Below, piece by piece: positions 24,785 through 32,620 of a DNA stretch of 64,000 nucleotides (within the stretch, counting starts at the first letter, position 1; each line of letters starts with the position of its first letter). Below the pieces are notes generated by a model that made no database searches, was not told the origin of the DNA, and saw only the letters and a list, made by a program, of their open reading frames with translations. The stretch spans positions 1,454,001 through 1,518,000 of the forward strand of contig NZ_CP094669.1 of assembly GCF_022827545.1 (NCBI RefSeq), written 5' to 3'. The DNA comes from Hymenobacter tibetensis. GTDB taxonomy: Bacteria; Bacteroidota; Bacteroidia; Cytophagales; Hymenobacteraceae. The position numbers and the translations under genes were made by a program.

Positions 24785-25543
24785 TTACCGTGGTTCCACT
24801 ACTTCCAGCTTGATGTTCACGTCCTTGGTGGGCCACTTGTAGGGGTCAACGGGCTCATTGGCTATTTTGTCTACCACGTCGAGGCCGTCCACCACTTCCC
24901 CGAATACCGTGTATTTACCATCCAAAGACGGCACGCCCCCCACCGTAGCATAAGCGCGTTGTTGGGCAGGAGTTAGTGGGCGGCCTGCCATGGCTTGACT
25001 CTGCGCGGGCGTCATGGTTTGCCCTTGCACGAAATAGAAATCGGTGTTCGAGGAAAGCTGGCCGGGGTTTTCGTCGTCATCGTAGCGGGCCATGCCCAAG
25101 ACGCCACGCTTGTGGAAATGCTGCGGCCGGATTTCGGGTGGCAGACGATACCGGGCCAAGCGAATAGTCCGGTGGTCGGAGGCGCCGCCTTGCACCGCAA
25201 ACCCCTTGACCACGCGGTTGAACACCGTTTCATCGAACACACCTTTGCGGGCAAGCAGCAGGAAATTGGCCTTGTGAATGGGCGTGTCGTCGTAGAGGCG
25301 CACCCGAATGTCGCCGAGGCGAGTATGGACTATCACTTCCGAGGCGGGGTACTGCTTGCCGTAGGGTAAAAGCAGCGCGGCGGCGTTGCTGTCGGCTATG
25401 GCGGTGAGAGCGGGCCCCGGTGCTTTCCGTTCTGCTGATGGCGTAGGCGCTACTGTTTCCGTGACGGGCTGCTGCCGGTTGCAGGCGCTACCCAACAACA
25501 GCAGAGAAAGTGAAACGGCAAGGCGAGGCGCAAAAGATGGCAT
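24785..25543 (-). CDS. cyclophilin-type peptidylprolyl isomerase lipoprotein
   Basis: A 252-residue prolyl cis-trans isomerase that helps fold periplasmic proteins. The start at 25541-25543 gives a lipoprotein signal with LLGSAC. After a Pro/Ala/Thr linker comes the cyclophilin domain: SEVIVHTRLGDIRVRLYDDTPIHKANFLLLARKG, the catalytic region ETVFNRVVKGFAVQGG with the essential Arg, GVLGMARYDDDENPGQLSSNTDFYFV and YTVFGEVVDGLDVVDKIA. A Gln/Ala-rich insertion of about 30 residues separates the last two blocks, common in Bacteroidota members. It converges with the small lipoprotein gene at 24413-24775. Confidence 0.93.
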   Translation of the reverse strand: MPSFAPRLAVSLSLLLLGSACNRQQPVTETVAPTPSAERKAPGPALTAIADSNAAALLLPYGKQYPASEVIVHTRLGDIRVRLYDDTPIHKANFLLLARKGVFDETVFNRVVKGFAVQGGASDHRTIRLARYRLPPEIRPQHFHKRGVLGMARYDDDENPGQLSSNTDFYFVQGQTMTPAQSQAMAGRPLTPAQQRAYATVGGVPSLDGKYTVFGEVVDGLDVVDKIANEPVDPYKWPTKDVNIKLEVVEPR

Positions 25544-25585
25544 ACAAGGAAGTTGATGTGAAAACGGGCAGGCCAAAAACGCGAA

Positions 25586-25615
25586 TGAGGTGGCTACCTA
25601 GCGGTAGCCACCTCA
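25586..25615 (-). terminator. hairpin terminator after the manganese catalase gene
   Basis: A 13-bp perfect stem (TGAGGTGGCTACC at 25586-25598 and its complement at 25603-25615) with a four-base loop. It lies about 75 bases beyond the catalase stop codon on the minus strand and has a GTTTTT tract a few bases further, separating that gene from the cyclophilin gene. Confidence 0.7.
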
Positions 25616-25690
25616 AACATAACAATCAGTTGCAATGTGTTGTCACTGCACGGGTTTCGCACAGACCATTGTAGCTGCTTATGGGTTTGC

Positions 25691-26596
25691 CTAGAGCTTG
25701 ATACCTAGCTTCTTGGCAATGTCTTTATACATTTCTGGGTCGTAGTCGTCGGCGCCGGGCGAGTTAAGTTGTGGCTCCTCTTCCAGCACTGGATACGGTA
25801 CACCCTCAAAACCACCCTGGATTACTTCCAGCGGCTGGCCATCTTCTGGGTGGGTACCATTCCAGATGATACCTGCCTGCTTGTAGTCGTCGGGGCTGAA
25901 GGTATATAGCTTGAGGTGCAGTTTCTGCTGATCCTGCAACTTTTTAGCCTCTGGGAACTTGTCGTTGCTCAAATCGGGTACGGGCACCAGTTTGGTCACT
26001 TCCACTCCAGTCAGGTGCTCCAAGGCTTTGGCATACGCCACTACGTGCAAACCACCGCGTACCAGCAAGTACCCTACCATGGCGCGGGCGCAAGGGTCCG
26101 ACACCATTTCATATACGCGCATTTTGTTGGCCCGGGCCCCGCACTCCAAAAAGAAGTTGTGCAGCAAGTCCAGTTTCAAGTTGCCGCTGGCGTGCACGTT
26201 CTGGCCCGTCCAGGGGTTGCCCATCGAATCGACGGGTAAGGCCGCTTGGGCGCTGCTTAGGAAATGGTAGCTATTACGAGCATCCTTGGCATCAGCCAAC
26301 GGAGCTGGCACTGGGTCTTTGCCCCGCACCGTCTGACCGGTGAGCAGTAGATTGATGGCGTAGGATACGGCCTCGATGTGGCTGTACTCTTCGGCCGCAA
26401 TGCTGCACGTTAAGTCGTAGAACGGCCGCAACCGGTCACGCCCCCGGAAATTGAACGACTGGAACGTGTAGTTCATCAGCGTCGACATCTCTCCGTATTT
26501 GCCTCCTAGCAGTTCCTGAATGGCTGCTGCATCGTTAGGCGAAGGGTTTTTGGGTTTTGGCAGCTCAACGGCTAGCCGGTCATAACGCAAGATCAT
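25691..26596 (-). CDS. manganese catalase family protein
   Basis: A 301-residue ferritin-like protein of the di-manganese catalase family, which breaks down hydrogen peroxide without haem. Helix motifs carry the expected ligands: GKYGEMSTLMNYTFQSFNFRG (first Glu), AAEEYSHIEAVSYAINLLL (Glu and His), NFFLECGARANKMRVYEM (Glu) and LLVRGGLHVVAYAKALEHLTG (His). The C-terminal tail has the typical PEMYKDIAKKLG ending. It stands alone with a hairpin downstream; no OxyR-type regulator is adjacent. Confidence 0.93.
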   Translation of the reverse strand: MILRYDRLAVELPKPKNPSPNDAAAIQELLGGKYGEMSTLMNYTFQSFNFRGRDRLRPFYDLTCSIAAEEYSHIEAVSYAINLLLTGQTVRGKDPVPAPLADAKDARNSYHFLSSAQAALPVDSMGNPWTGQNVHASGNLKLDLLHNFFLECGARANKMRVYEMVSDPCARAMVGYLLVRGGLHVVAYAKALEHLTGVEVTKLVPVPDLSNDKFPEAKKLQDQQKLHLKLYTFSPDDYKQAGIIWNGTHPEDGQPLEVIQGGFEGVPYPVLEEEPQLNSPGADDYDPEMYKDIAKKLGIKL

Positions 26597-26958
26597 AGCT
26601 CAGAAATTAGGGATGAAGGTCGTAGTGCTTGCCAGCGGGGCAGCCAGCAGGGTCACCAAACTCTACGGCGCAGTTACTGGAGCGTTATGTTGAGCTTACC
26701 GAAGCACGGGCCCCAGAGAACGATGGCAAAAGCTAGGCGCCAACCCACTAAATAGCCTCTTAAGGCCTGCTGTGCTACCTTCCATCCTGTTTTCGCAACT
26801 AGCCTGTGCCGCTTGCTTTCACAGAGGATGGGGCAATAAGCCAATATTTTGTTGGTAATAAAACGCCACGGGCCGGTACACGCCTCAGCAGAGAATACCA
26901 GTTAAGAGAGAAAAGCTAGTCTAGCTAGTTGAGTTGGCCGCACCTTATCTAACGCAAA
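26597..26958. other. gene-free region
   Basis: About 360 bases between the catalase start and the terminator of the next minus-strand gene. I find no supported gene, RNA or repeat; it should contain the catalase promoter. Confidence 0.4.
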
Positions 26959-26989
26959 AAGGTCCCCTCCACTGAGTGAAGGGGACCTT
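26959..26989 (-). terminator. rho-independent terminator of the gene at 27008
   Basis: Stem of ten pairs (AAGGTCCCCT at 26959-26968 with 26980-26989) plus an inner CAC/GTG, and on the minus strand it is followed by a TTTTTG run. It starts 18 bases beyond the stop codon. Confidence 0.9.
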
Positions 26990-27007
26990 GTAAGGGGAAA
27001 AGCCAGC

Positions 27008-28258
27008 TTACCAGCCTGAGCCGGACGGAGTGCTCCAACCGTCATCCTGCTTCTTGGCAGGTTTCTGCTTTTTCTCTTTCTGCTTGGTGCTCGTGCCGTT
27101 GGTCTTGACTTTCACCTTCACTTTCTCGGCTCCGGCTGGCACCGGGGCACCTGGTATGGGCGAAGCCGCGCCAGTAGCGGCTGGGGCAGTAGGCTCAGCA
27201 GGGGAGGCGGTTTCCAGTACCGGGGCCGCCATGTCCACTGCCGAGTTAATTTGGTCGGCCTGCACGGCGGCTTTTTCTTTCTCTAGCGCTAGCAGCATCT
27301 GCTGAGGCACCAGTTCGTTGTCTTTCCACACTTTCAATTGCTGGCTGAGCAGGTCCTTTTCTTCCTTTGTGGTTTTCTTGGTTAGCAGCTCGGTGAGGTT
27401 GGGACTACCCGCGTCGCGCCAGGCAGTCAGCCACAACGACGAAACAAACGTGGGCGCTTGCTTGAGCTGATACGCAACCATGCCGCCCACTTCCTTGTGG
27501 TAAGCATCAGCGAAAGCATCGGAATAGGAGCGGCGGGTTTTGCCGTACTTGTGCGAGTACACGTACTTGGTTTCGGGTTTGAAACCGCGGGTTGCCTTTT
27601 CCTCGAAGTCGAAGGTAGCTCCCAGGAACCCGTACGAGCTCTGAACGATCTTCCAAATATCAGTCAGTGGGTCCCTCAGGTATTTAGCTGACTCTGAATC
27701 CAGCTTGTACTCGGCAATGTGACGCTCAGGCAATTTCGACTCCCACAGTGAGTGCAAGCCGCTCTGGTTGGTAAGCTGGCCGTCGTAGTTGACGGTGGTG
27801 TGCAGCGGCACGAAAGCATCGGCTACGTAGTGGCACAAGTCGGCGGAGAGGCGCACAATAGCCACCGTGTCGCGGGCTTTGAAGGCGGCCGTCAGGTTGT
27901 CTTTCACTTCCATGATCTGCCACGGCACCGTTCCGTATTTGCGCAGCGTGTCGGCGGTGTATTTGGCTTCGGCTTTGTCCCAGGCTTTCGGCATGAGGCC
28001 AAACGGGTCGTCGCCGTAATGGTCCATGTCGATGAAGTGCTTGGTTGCTTCTTGGGGGTCGGAGTCGCGGCGCTCATCGGGGGCCGTGGAGAGGCGCACA
28101 ATTTCCTTGAGGTGACGGAAATAGAACGGCTGCAAGCTGGACGGCAGCGTGTACACCGATATCTGCGCAATCGTGCGGTGCGCGAAAAATCCCCAGCCTG
28201 GTGAGGTGACTGGCACCAGCAAACCCAGGCAAAGCAGAACAACGAATAGTTTTTTCAT
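27008..28258 (-). CDS. secreted zinc phospholipase C / S1-P1 nuclease-fold protein
   Basis: A 416-residue protein with signal peptide (MKKLFVVLLCLGLLVPVTSP). The mature chain begins GWGFFAHRTIAQ, giving Trp22 and His27 as in the trinuclear-zinc fold shared by phospholipase C and S1/P1 nucleases. Further ligand candidates are Asp61, the HFIDMDHYG block at 74-82 and HYVADAFVPLHTTVNYDG at 143-160. After residue about 330 comes a low-complexity Ala/Pro/Glu stretch and a Lys-rich tail (KVKVKVKTNGTSTKQKEKKQK) that may bind surface polymers. Substrate cannot be decided between phospholipid and nucleic acid. A TAACTTTA at 28290-28297 may be its -7 element. Confidence 0.82.
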   Translation of the reverse strand: MKKLFVVLLCLGLLVPVTSPGWGFFAHRTIAQISVYTLPSSLQPFYFRHLKEIVRLSTAPDERRDSDPQEATKHFIDMDHYGDDPFGLMPKAWDKAEAKYTADTLRKYGTVPWQIMEVKDNLTAAFKARDTVAIVRLSADLCHYVADAFVPLHTTVNYDGQLTNQSGLHSLWESKLPERHIAEYKLDSESAKYLRDPLTDIWKIVQSSYGFLGATFDFEEKATRGFKPETKYVYSHKYGKTRRSYSDAFADAYHKEVGGMVAYQLKQAPTFVSSLWLTAWRDAGSPNLTELLTKKTTKEEKDLLSQQLKVWKDNELVPQQMLLALEKEKAAVQADQINSAVDMAAPVLETASPAEPTAPAATGAASPIPGAPVPAGAEKVKVKVKTNGTSTKQKEKKQKPAKKQDDGWSTPSGSGW

Positions 28259-28583
28259 GGCGTAGCGTCAGTACCCGTAAATAGACCGGTAAAGTTAAGG
28301 CGAATAGGTGAGTAAGGGGTTGGGTTATTAGAGGATAAGCACGGTGTGAAATCAGGAAAAATAGAGCGTTTTACCTACCCAAACAGGAGCCTTGCCTCAC
28401 TGCGCACGCCCGGAAATACGGGGCGGGTTGTATGCGGCAGCTCTTCGGTAACTTGCCTGAAAGCTTGCGCCCTATCTGCTAGAGAACGAGCGGCAGCTAT
28501 ACGCTGTGGGAAGTCCCGATACTGTTCTTTGTCTGCTTACTTGCAGCTGTTTAGCAAGCATCACGTAGTCGTCTCCTCCTTCT
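28259..28583. other. divergent intergenic region
   Basis: About 325 bases between the minus-strand gene starting at 28258 and the plus-strand gene at 28584. Contains the possible minus-strand -7 element TAACTTTA (28290-28297). The plus frame at 28346-28612 overlaps the start of the next gene and lacks coding character. Confidence 0.35.
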
Positions 28584-29621
28584 ATGGCGCTTATCTCGAA
28601 AAAGAAGCTTAATTATTCCATCAAACCGGCGCTACGGGAGTACCTACACCACTACGACCGTGAAACCAAATTGCCCGTCACCTACCGAGACATGACGCAC
28701 TTCAGCGGGGCCTTTCCCTTGCTCGACCGGTATGGCAACGATACGCTGTGGGAAACGGTTTTTTATGAGCCGCAAACCCTACGCGAACTGAGTGAAGGGC
28801 TGGCTCAAGTGTACGCCCTGCTTAAAACCGACGGCGACCTTTCCTTTACCGACCACTTGCTGGCCGACCGAATCGACTACTGCCGCTTCGGCAATTCCAA
28901 TCCGTTTCGGGTGCGCATCGTCAACCGCCTCAACGACAACTACGACTACTTCTACGTGAAAACGGCGGACGCCTCGCGGGTATATGGGTTGGAGCTAGAG
29001 CACCTGCTCTCGCCAAACCGCCTGAGTTACCTAGTGAGTGGCGACACGCTGGTGGAAGAGCATATTGCTGGCATTCCTGGCGATGATTTTATTCGGACCC
29101 GCATGCCGCAGATGCAGTTCAACCAAGTGCGAATTGCCAAGGAGTTTGTGAAGTTCAATGAGCGGTGCTTTGCCCGACTGCTGGGCGACATGCGCTCCTA
29201 CAACTACGTCATTGTGGTAACTCCCGACCTCGAAGCCGAGCAGTACCGCGTCCGGGCCATTGACTTCGACCAGCAGAGTTATGAGGGCCGCAAAACTATG
29301 TATTTGCCCCAGTATTTCAAGGACAACTTGGCCGTGATTCAGATGTGCAGCCGCTTCCTGAAGGCCGAAACCATTCGGCAGTACCAAACCGAGGAACGCG
29401 TGCTGATGCTGCGGCGGGTGCGCCTGGAGCGTTACCGCCTCAAAGCCCTAATGGATTGTATGCGCCGCGAGGAGCTAGCACCGCCCGAAAAAGTAGCACA
29501 ACTTCAAACCGAGCTAAACCTGCACCACAAGACCAGTGCCTTCAACCGCTGCCGCAATATGGGCGACATCGTACGGCAGAACCTGAAGCTGGTGCTGGAC
29601 TTGCCTAACATACTGGATTAG
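28584..29621 (+). CDS. hypothetical protein with protein-kinase-like motifs
   Basis: A 345-residue cytoplasmic protein of no named family that I recognise. Its motif order resembles a kinase fold: a beta-strand Lys in YFYVKTADA (Lys126), a helix Glu in GLELEHLL (137-139), a hinge-like VEEHIAGIPGDDFI (157-170), a catalytic-loop-like GDMRSYN (201-207, Asp202 and Asn207) and IDFDQ (226-230) in place of DFG. A basic helical C-terminal region of about 100 residues follows. If real, it is an atypical small-molecule or protein kinase; the glycine-rich loop is not obvious, so a pseudokinase is possible. It is monocistronic and converges with the PncC gene. Confidence 0.7.
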   Translation: MALISKKKLNYSIKPALREYLHHYDRETKLPVTYRDMTHFSGAFPLLDRYGNDTLWETVFYEPQTLRELSEGLAQVYALLKTDGDLSFTDHLLADRIDYCRFGNSNPFRVRIVNRLNDNYDYFYVKTADASRVYGLELEHLLSPNRLSYLVSGDTLVEEHIAGIPGDDFIRTRMPQMQFNQVRIAKEFVKFNERCFARLLGDMRSYNYVIVVTPDLEAEQYRVRAIDFDQQSYEGRKTMYLPQYFKDNLAVIQMCSRFLKAETIRQYQTEERVLMLRRVRLERYRLKALMDCMRREELAPPEKVAQLQTELNLHHKTSAFNRCRNMGDIVRQNLKLVLDLPNILD

Positions 29622-29683
29622 CTAGGTCTGCGCGCAAGTTGACGTTGCCAGAAAACTCGTTAGCAGTACCTAAGTACCTAAGG

Positions 29684-30223
29684 TTAGCGCTGGCTCTGCT
29701 CGATTTTCGTGACAACAGAGTCATTGGCGTGTTGCTCGGCATAATTATCCAGCAACTCGCCCAAGTGCTGGAAGATGAAGTCCACTGCTAGCTGGCGCAC
29801 TTCGTCGCAGTTGCCTTCAAACTCTTGGCGTAGCTCTTGAGCCCGGCCTTCGTGGAGGATGGTGAAGTACATTGTACCCACCGGCTTCTCCGTTGACTCG
29901 GAAGCGCCACCCGCGCACAGGCCCGTTACAGCAACACATACGTCGGCAGTAGGCAGGTGCTTGTGCAGGCCCAGTACCATTTCATTGGTGACTTGCTGGC
30001 TTTCGGCCGTGTACATGGCCAGCGTTTCCTTCTTCACGCCCAGCAGGCGCTGCTTGGCCACCGGATGATATGTAACAACCGAGCCCAGCAGAACCTCGCT
30101 GCTAGCTTCCGCCTTCACAAACTCCGACGCCAGCAACCCTGCCGTACAACTCTCAGCAAACGCTAAGGTGAGCTTGTATTGCAGAAATTTTTTTACCAGT
30201 GCGTTCAGGTCGGATGGTTTCAT
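29684..30223 (-). CDS. pncC: CinA-family nicotinamide-nucleotide amidase
   Basis: A 179-residue protein consisting of the CinA C-terminal domain, which deamidates nicotinamide mononucleotide for pyridine nucleotide recycling. Visible signatures are LTLAFAESCTAGLLASEF (catalytic Ser region), SVVTYHPVAKQRLLGV and VAVTGLCAGGASESTEKPVGTMYF; the usual sequence TGIAGP is TGLCAGG here. The N-terminal MoCF domain of full CinA is absent, as in PncC. Its C terminus carries an extra charged tail of about 25 residues. It is monocistronic. Confidence 0.85.
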   Translation of the reverse strand: MKPSDLNALVKKFLQYKLTLAFAESCTAGLLASEFVKAEASSEVLLGSVVTYHPVAKQRLLGVKKETLAMYTAESQQVTNEMVLGLHKHLPTADVCVAVTGLCAGGASESTEKPVGTMYFTILHEGRAQELRQEFEGNCDEVRQLAVDFIFQHLGELLDNYAEQHANDSVVTKIEQSQR

Positions 30224-30305
30224 GATGACGGATAGAGGTCCAAAGTCCTCCCTTTACGCAGCCTTACCCCCTAAGTGTTATAGTTGAGGTGGCTAGATTT
30301 AACGT

Positions 30306-30351
30306 AAAAAGAAGCGCAACGCCATCCTGCTATGGAGTGCGCTTGCGCTTC
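30306..30351 (-). terminator. terminator whose stem includes the end of the permease gene
   Basis: GAAGCGCAA at 30311-30319 pairs with 30343-30351, and on the minus strand the stem is followed by TTTTT (30306-30310). The 5' arm lies inside the last codons of the permease gene (stop at 30330). Confidence 0.7.
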
Positions 30352-31640
30352 GATAACTTATACAGCGGATAGCTGCCGACCACTAATCCGGCAGCTAGCA
30401 AGGTATTGCCGGGCTCGGCTATAGCATTGCTGATCAAGAAAGTAACGGAAACCAGCAGGGCCAGCCCAGTGGTGTAGGGGTAGCCCCAGACGCGGTAGGG
30501 GCGCGGCAGTTCCGGAGCGGTGCGGCGCAACCAAAGCACGGCGCCAAACCCTACCGCATAGTAGCTAACAAACAAAATACTCGTGACGGCCAGCAGCTGC
30601 TCGGCGCTACCGGTGGCTAGCAGCACCAGCGTTAGGAGGGTGGCTACCAACAATGCCGGGCGCGGTGTACCTCGCTCATGTACACGCGCTAGTGGCCGAG
30701 GCAGGTGACCGTCGCGGCTCAGGGCGAATAGCACCCGCGTAGCCATCAGCAATACCGAATTGAGCACGCCCACGTGCCCTAGTATGGCTACCGCCAACAT
30801 GGCGCGCCGGCCCCACGCGCCCAATAGCCGAGCTGCCACTTCGGCTAGCGGAAGCTCACTACCCACTAGCTCCCGAAACGGTAGGGCGTGTAGCAAGGCG
30901 GCATTCAGCAAGGCATAAGTAAGAATAACAAGGCCCACCCCAACCAGCATGGAGCGAGGTACTGCCTGCGCGGGGTCGTGGTCTTCCTCGGCAAAATAGA
31001 TGGCCGCGTACCAGCCATCATACGCAAAAATGACAGCTTGAAACGCCACAACCAGCGCCAATGCCCCGGGCCCCGGCAACTTGCTAGGCGCTGAAGTTGC
31101 CGCGCTAGGCAGCCACCAACTACCTACCAGCAGCACGGCCAGCGCCAGCGCCATGAGCAAGGCCGTTAGTTCCTGCGCGCGGCTGGCCTCCCGCAAACCG
31201 CGCCACTGTATCAGGCCCAGAACTCCCACTGCGGCTGCGGCTATGGTACGCTCATGGCCAGCCAGCGCGGGTACCAGCGCGCCTACGTAGGTGGCCATCA
31301 TCAAGGCCACCAGTGCTCCAGTTACGCAACTGCTTACCCAGTCGCCCCAACCTACTACTACCGCCGCAAACTCACCGAAAGCTCGGTGGGTATAGCCATA
31401 CCACCCGCCAGCCTGGGGCAGCATGGCGCCCAGCTCGGCAATAGAATTGGCACCCAGCAGCGCGTAAAATCCACCGGCTAGCCACACCAACAGCACCCCA
31501 TTGGGAGAGCCTACGGCCTCGGCCACTTCGCGGGGCGAGCGAAGTACACCCGTGCCCGTGGTGCCGCCCACTACCACCGCCAGCCCGAACCCCATGCCCA
31601 GCAGGCGCAACAAACGAGACGATTGAGCGGGAGCAGTCAA
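30330..31640 (-). CDS. APC-family amino acid permease
   Basis: A 436-residue inner-membrane transporter with about twelve hydrophobic segments. The first segment has the APC substrate-binding loop (GFGLAVVVGGTTGTGVLRSP), followed by LLGANSIAELGAMLPQAGGWYGYTHRAFGEF, a clear APC signature, and AYDGWYAAIYFAEEDHDPAQAVPRSM in TM6-7. Such proteins import amino acids or exchange them with protons. The start is a TTG at 31638-31640; an ATG at 31593-31595 would cut into the first helix. Monocistronic, with a terminator at 30306-30351. Confidence 0.88.
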   Translation of the reverse strand: MTAPAQSSRLLRLLGMGFGLAVVVGGTTGTGVLRSPREVAEAVGSPNGVLLVWLAGGFYALLGANSIAELGAMLPQAGGWYGYTHRAFGEFAAVVVGWGDWVSSCVTGALVALMMATYVGALVPALAGHERTIAAAAVGVLGLIQWRGLREASRAQELTALLMALALAVLLVGSWWLPSAATSAPSKLPGPGALALVVAFQAVIFAYDGWYAAIYFAEEDHDPAQAVPRSMLVGVGLVILTYALLNAALLHALPFRELVGSELPLAEVAARLLGAWGRRAMLAVAILGHVGVLNSVLLMATRVLFALSRDGHLPRPLARVHERGTPRPALLVATLLTLVLLATGSAEQLLAVTSILFVSYYAVGFGAVLWLRRTAPELPRPYRVWGYPYTTGLALLVSVTFLISNAIAEPGNTLLAAGLVVGSYPLYKLSKRKRTP

Positions 31641-31739
31641 GTAACAGAGAAAGTAAGGGCCGAGCTATGCATCATGCCATGTATAAGTTCTGCGCAAGGC
31701 AACTGATGAACGTACTGCTTGCTGCACCAAGGCACCAAA

Positions 31740-31769
31740 CGGCCCCCAAGACATACGCCTTGGGGGCCG
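31740..31769 (-). terminator. hairpin terminator of the outer-membrane protein gene
   Basis: An 11-bp perfect GC-rich stem (CGGCCCCCAAG at 31740-31750 with 31759-31769) and an eight-base loop, about 40 bases beyond the stop codon at 31808. The following T tract is short (GTTTGG). Confidence 0.7.
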
Positions 31770-31807
31770 GACAAATGTATTACACCGCAACCCAATAGGG
31801 AAGTGGC

Positions 31808-32482
31808 TTAGTGACCCAACGAAATGCTCATGCCCAACGACACCTCAACTCCGCCCGGACTTATGATATTAATCAGGTCGGACATGCGCTGGGAGGGGCG
31901 CAAGCCGTTCACGTATGATATTGGGTCGCCGGTGAAACGGATACCGTACCCCAGAGTGCCCAATAGCCCTACTCGGCCTGGTTGCCAGCGCAAACCCGAA
32001 CGCAAGTGCAGTATGCCGCTGGGTGCTAGGTTATAGATGGTGCTTTCCTCGGTAGGCATTCCTTCGTCCAAGGTCAGACTTACCTCGTCTATTCGGCCCG
32101 AGCGGGATACATTGAGGCCGACGTAAGGAGAAACAGCCTTGGTTAAATTCAGAAAGTGCCGAACTCCTAGCCCAATCTTGCCGCCTACTCCTATGCCCAC
32201 CCCTGCATTGATATCAGTAGCGGGGCCGATAAGATGCGCATAGCTAACGCCCAGTCCTCCGTAGGGGCCGCCCCACCCCAGTTCCACGCCCAATGAAGAA
32301 TTGCTGTGGCGGCGCAAATCGGCAGGGCCAGCCGTTTGCAAAGCCGGCGGATTGCTCCGTACCCCCGGGGCAGGCGCCGGAGTAGAGGGCGCCACCGGAC
32401 GAGTGTTTAGTTCGGTTTGCGCAATGGCAGGCACACCCGCCGCTACAACCAGTAAAGCGGCTAAAACAGTAGAAATTTTCAT
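31808..32482 (-). CDS. outer-membrane beta-barrel protein, unknown function
   Basis: A 224-residue exported protein. The start at 32480-32482 gives a signal peptide (MKISTVLAALLVVAAGVPAIAQ). A Pro/Thr/Ala linker precedes alternating amphipathic strands (SLGVELGWGGPYGGLGVSYA, GVGIGVGGKIGLGVRHF, SPYVGLNVSRSG, LLGTLGYGIRF) and a final strand VEVSLGMSISLGH. This is the pattern of small eight-stranded outer-membrane barrels (OMP_b-brl type). No catalytic motif visible. Monocistronic. Confidence 0.75.
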   Translation of the reverse strand: MKISTVLAALLVVAAGVPAIAQTELNTRPVAPSTPAPAPGVRSNPPALQTAGPADLRRHSNSSLGVELGWGGPYGGLGVSYAHLIGPATDINAGVGIGVGGKIGLGVRHFLNLTKAVSPYVGLNVSRSGRIDEVSLTLDEGMPTEESTIYNLAPSGILHLRSGLRWQPGRVGLLGTLGYGIRFTGDPISYVNGLRPSQRMSDLINIISPGGVEVSLGMSISLGH

Positions 32483-32620
32483 GCAACTATATTGATAAAG
32501 TAAGTGGCAGTGGAAGACTGCTAATTGCAAGCAAGAAGGCTGATATAGTGGGAGTAGGAGGAAGATAACGCCAAACTTCACTTATACATTAGCTTATTTA
32601 TATGTAAGCAAGCTTCATGC

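Noticed and set aside
29640-29695. Repeat-like CTAAGTACCTAAGG between the kinase-like and PncC genes
   Set aside because: Short tandem-like pattern but arms do not pair well enough to claim a terminator or repeat.
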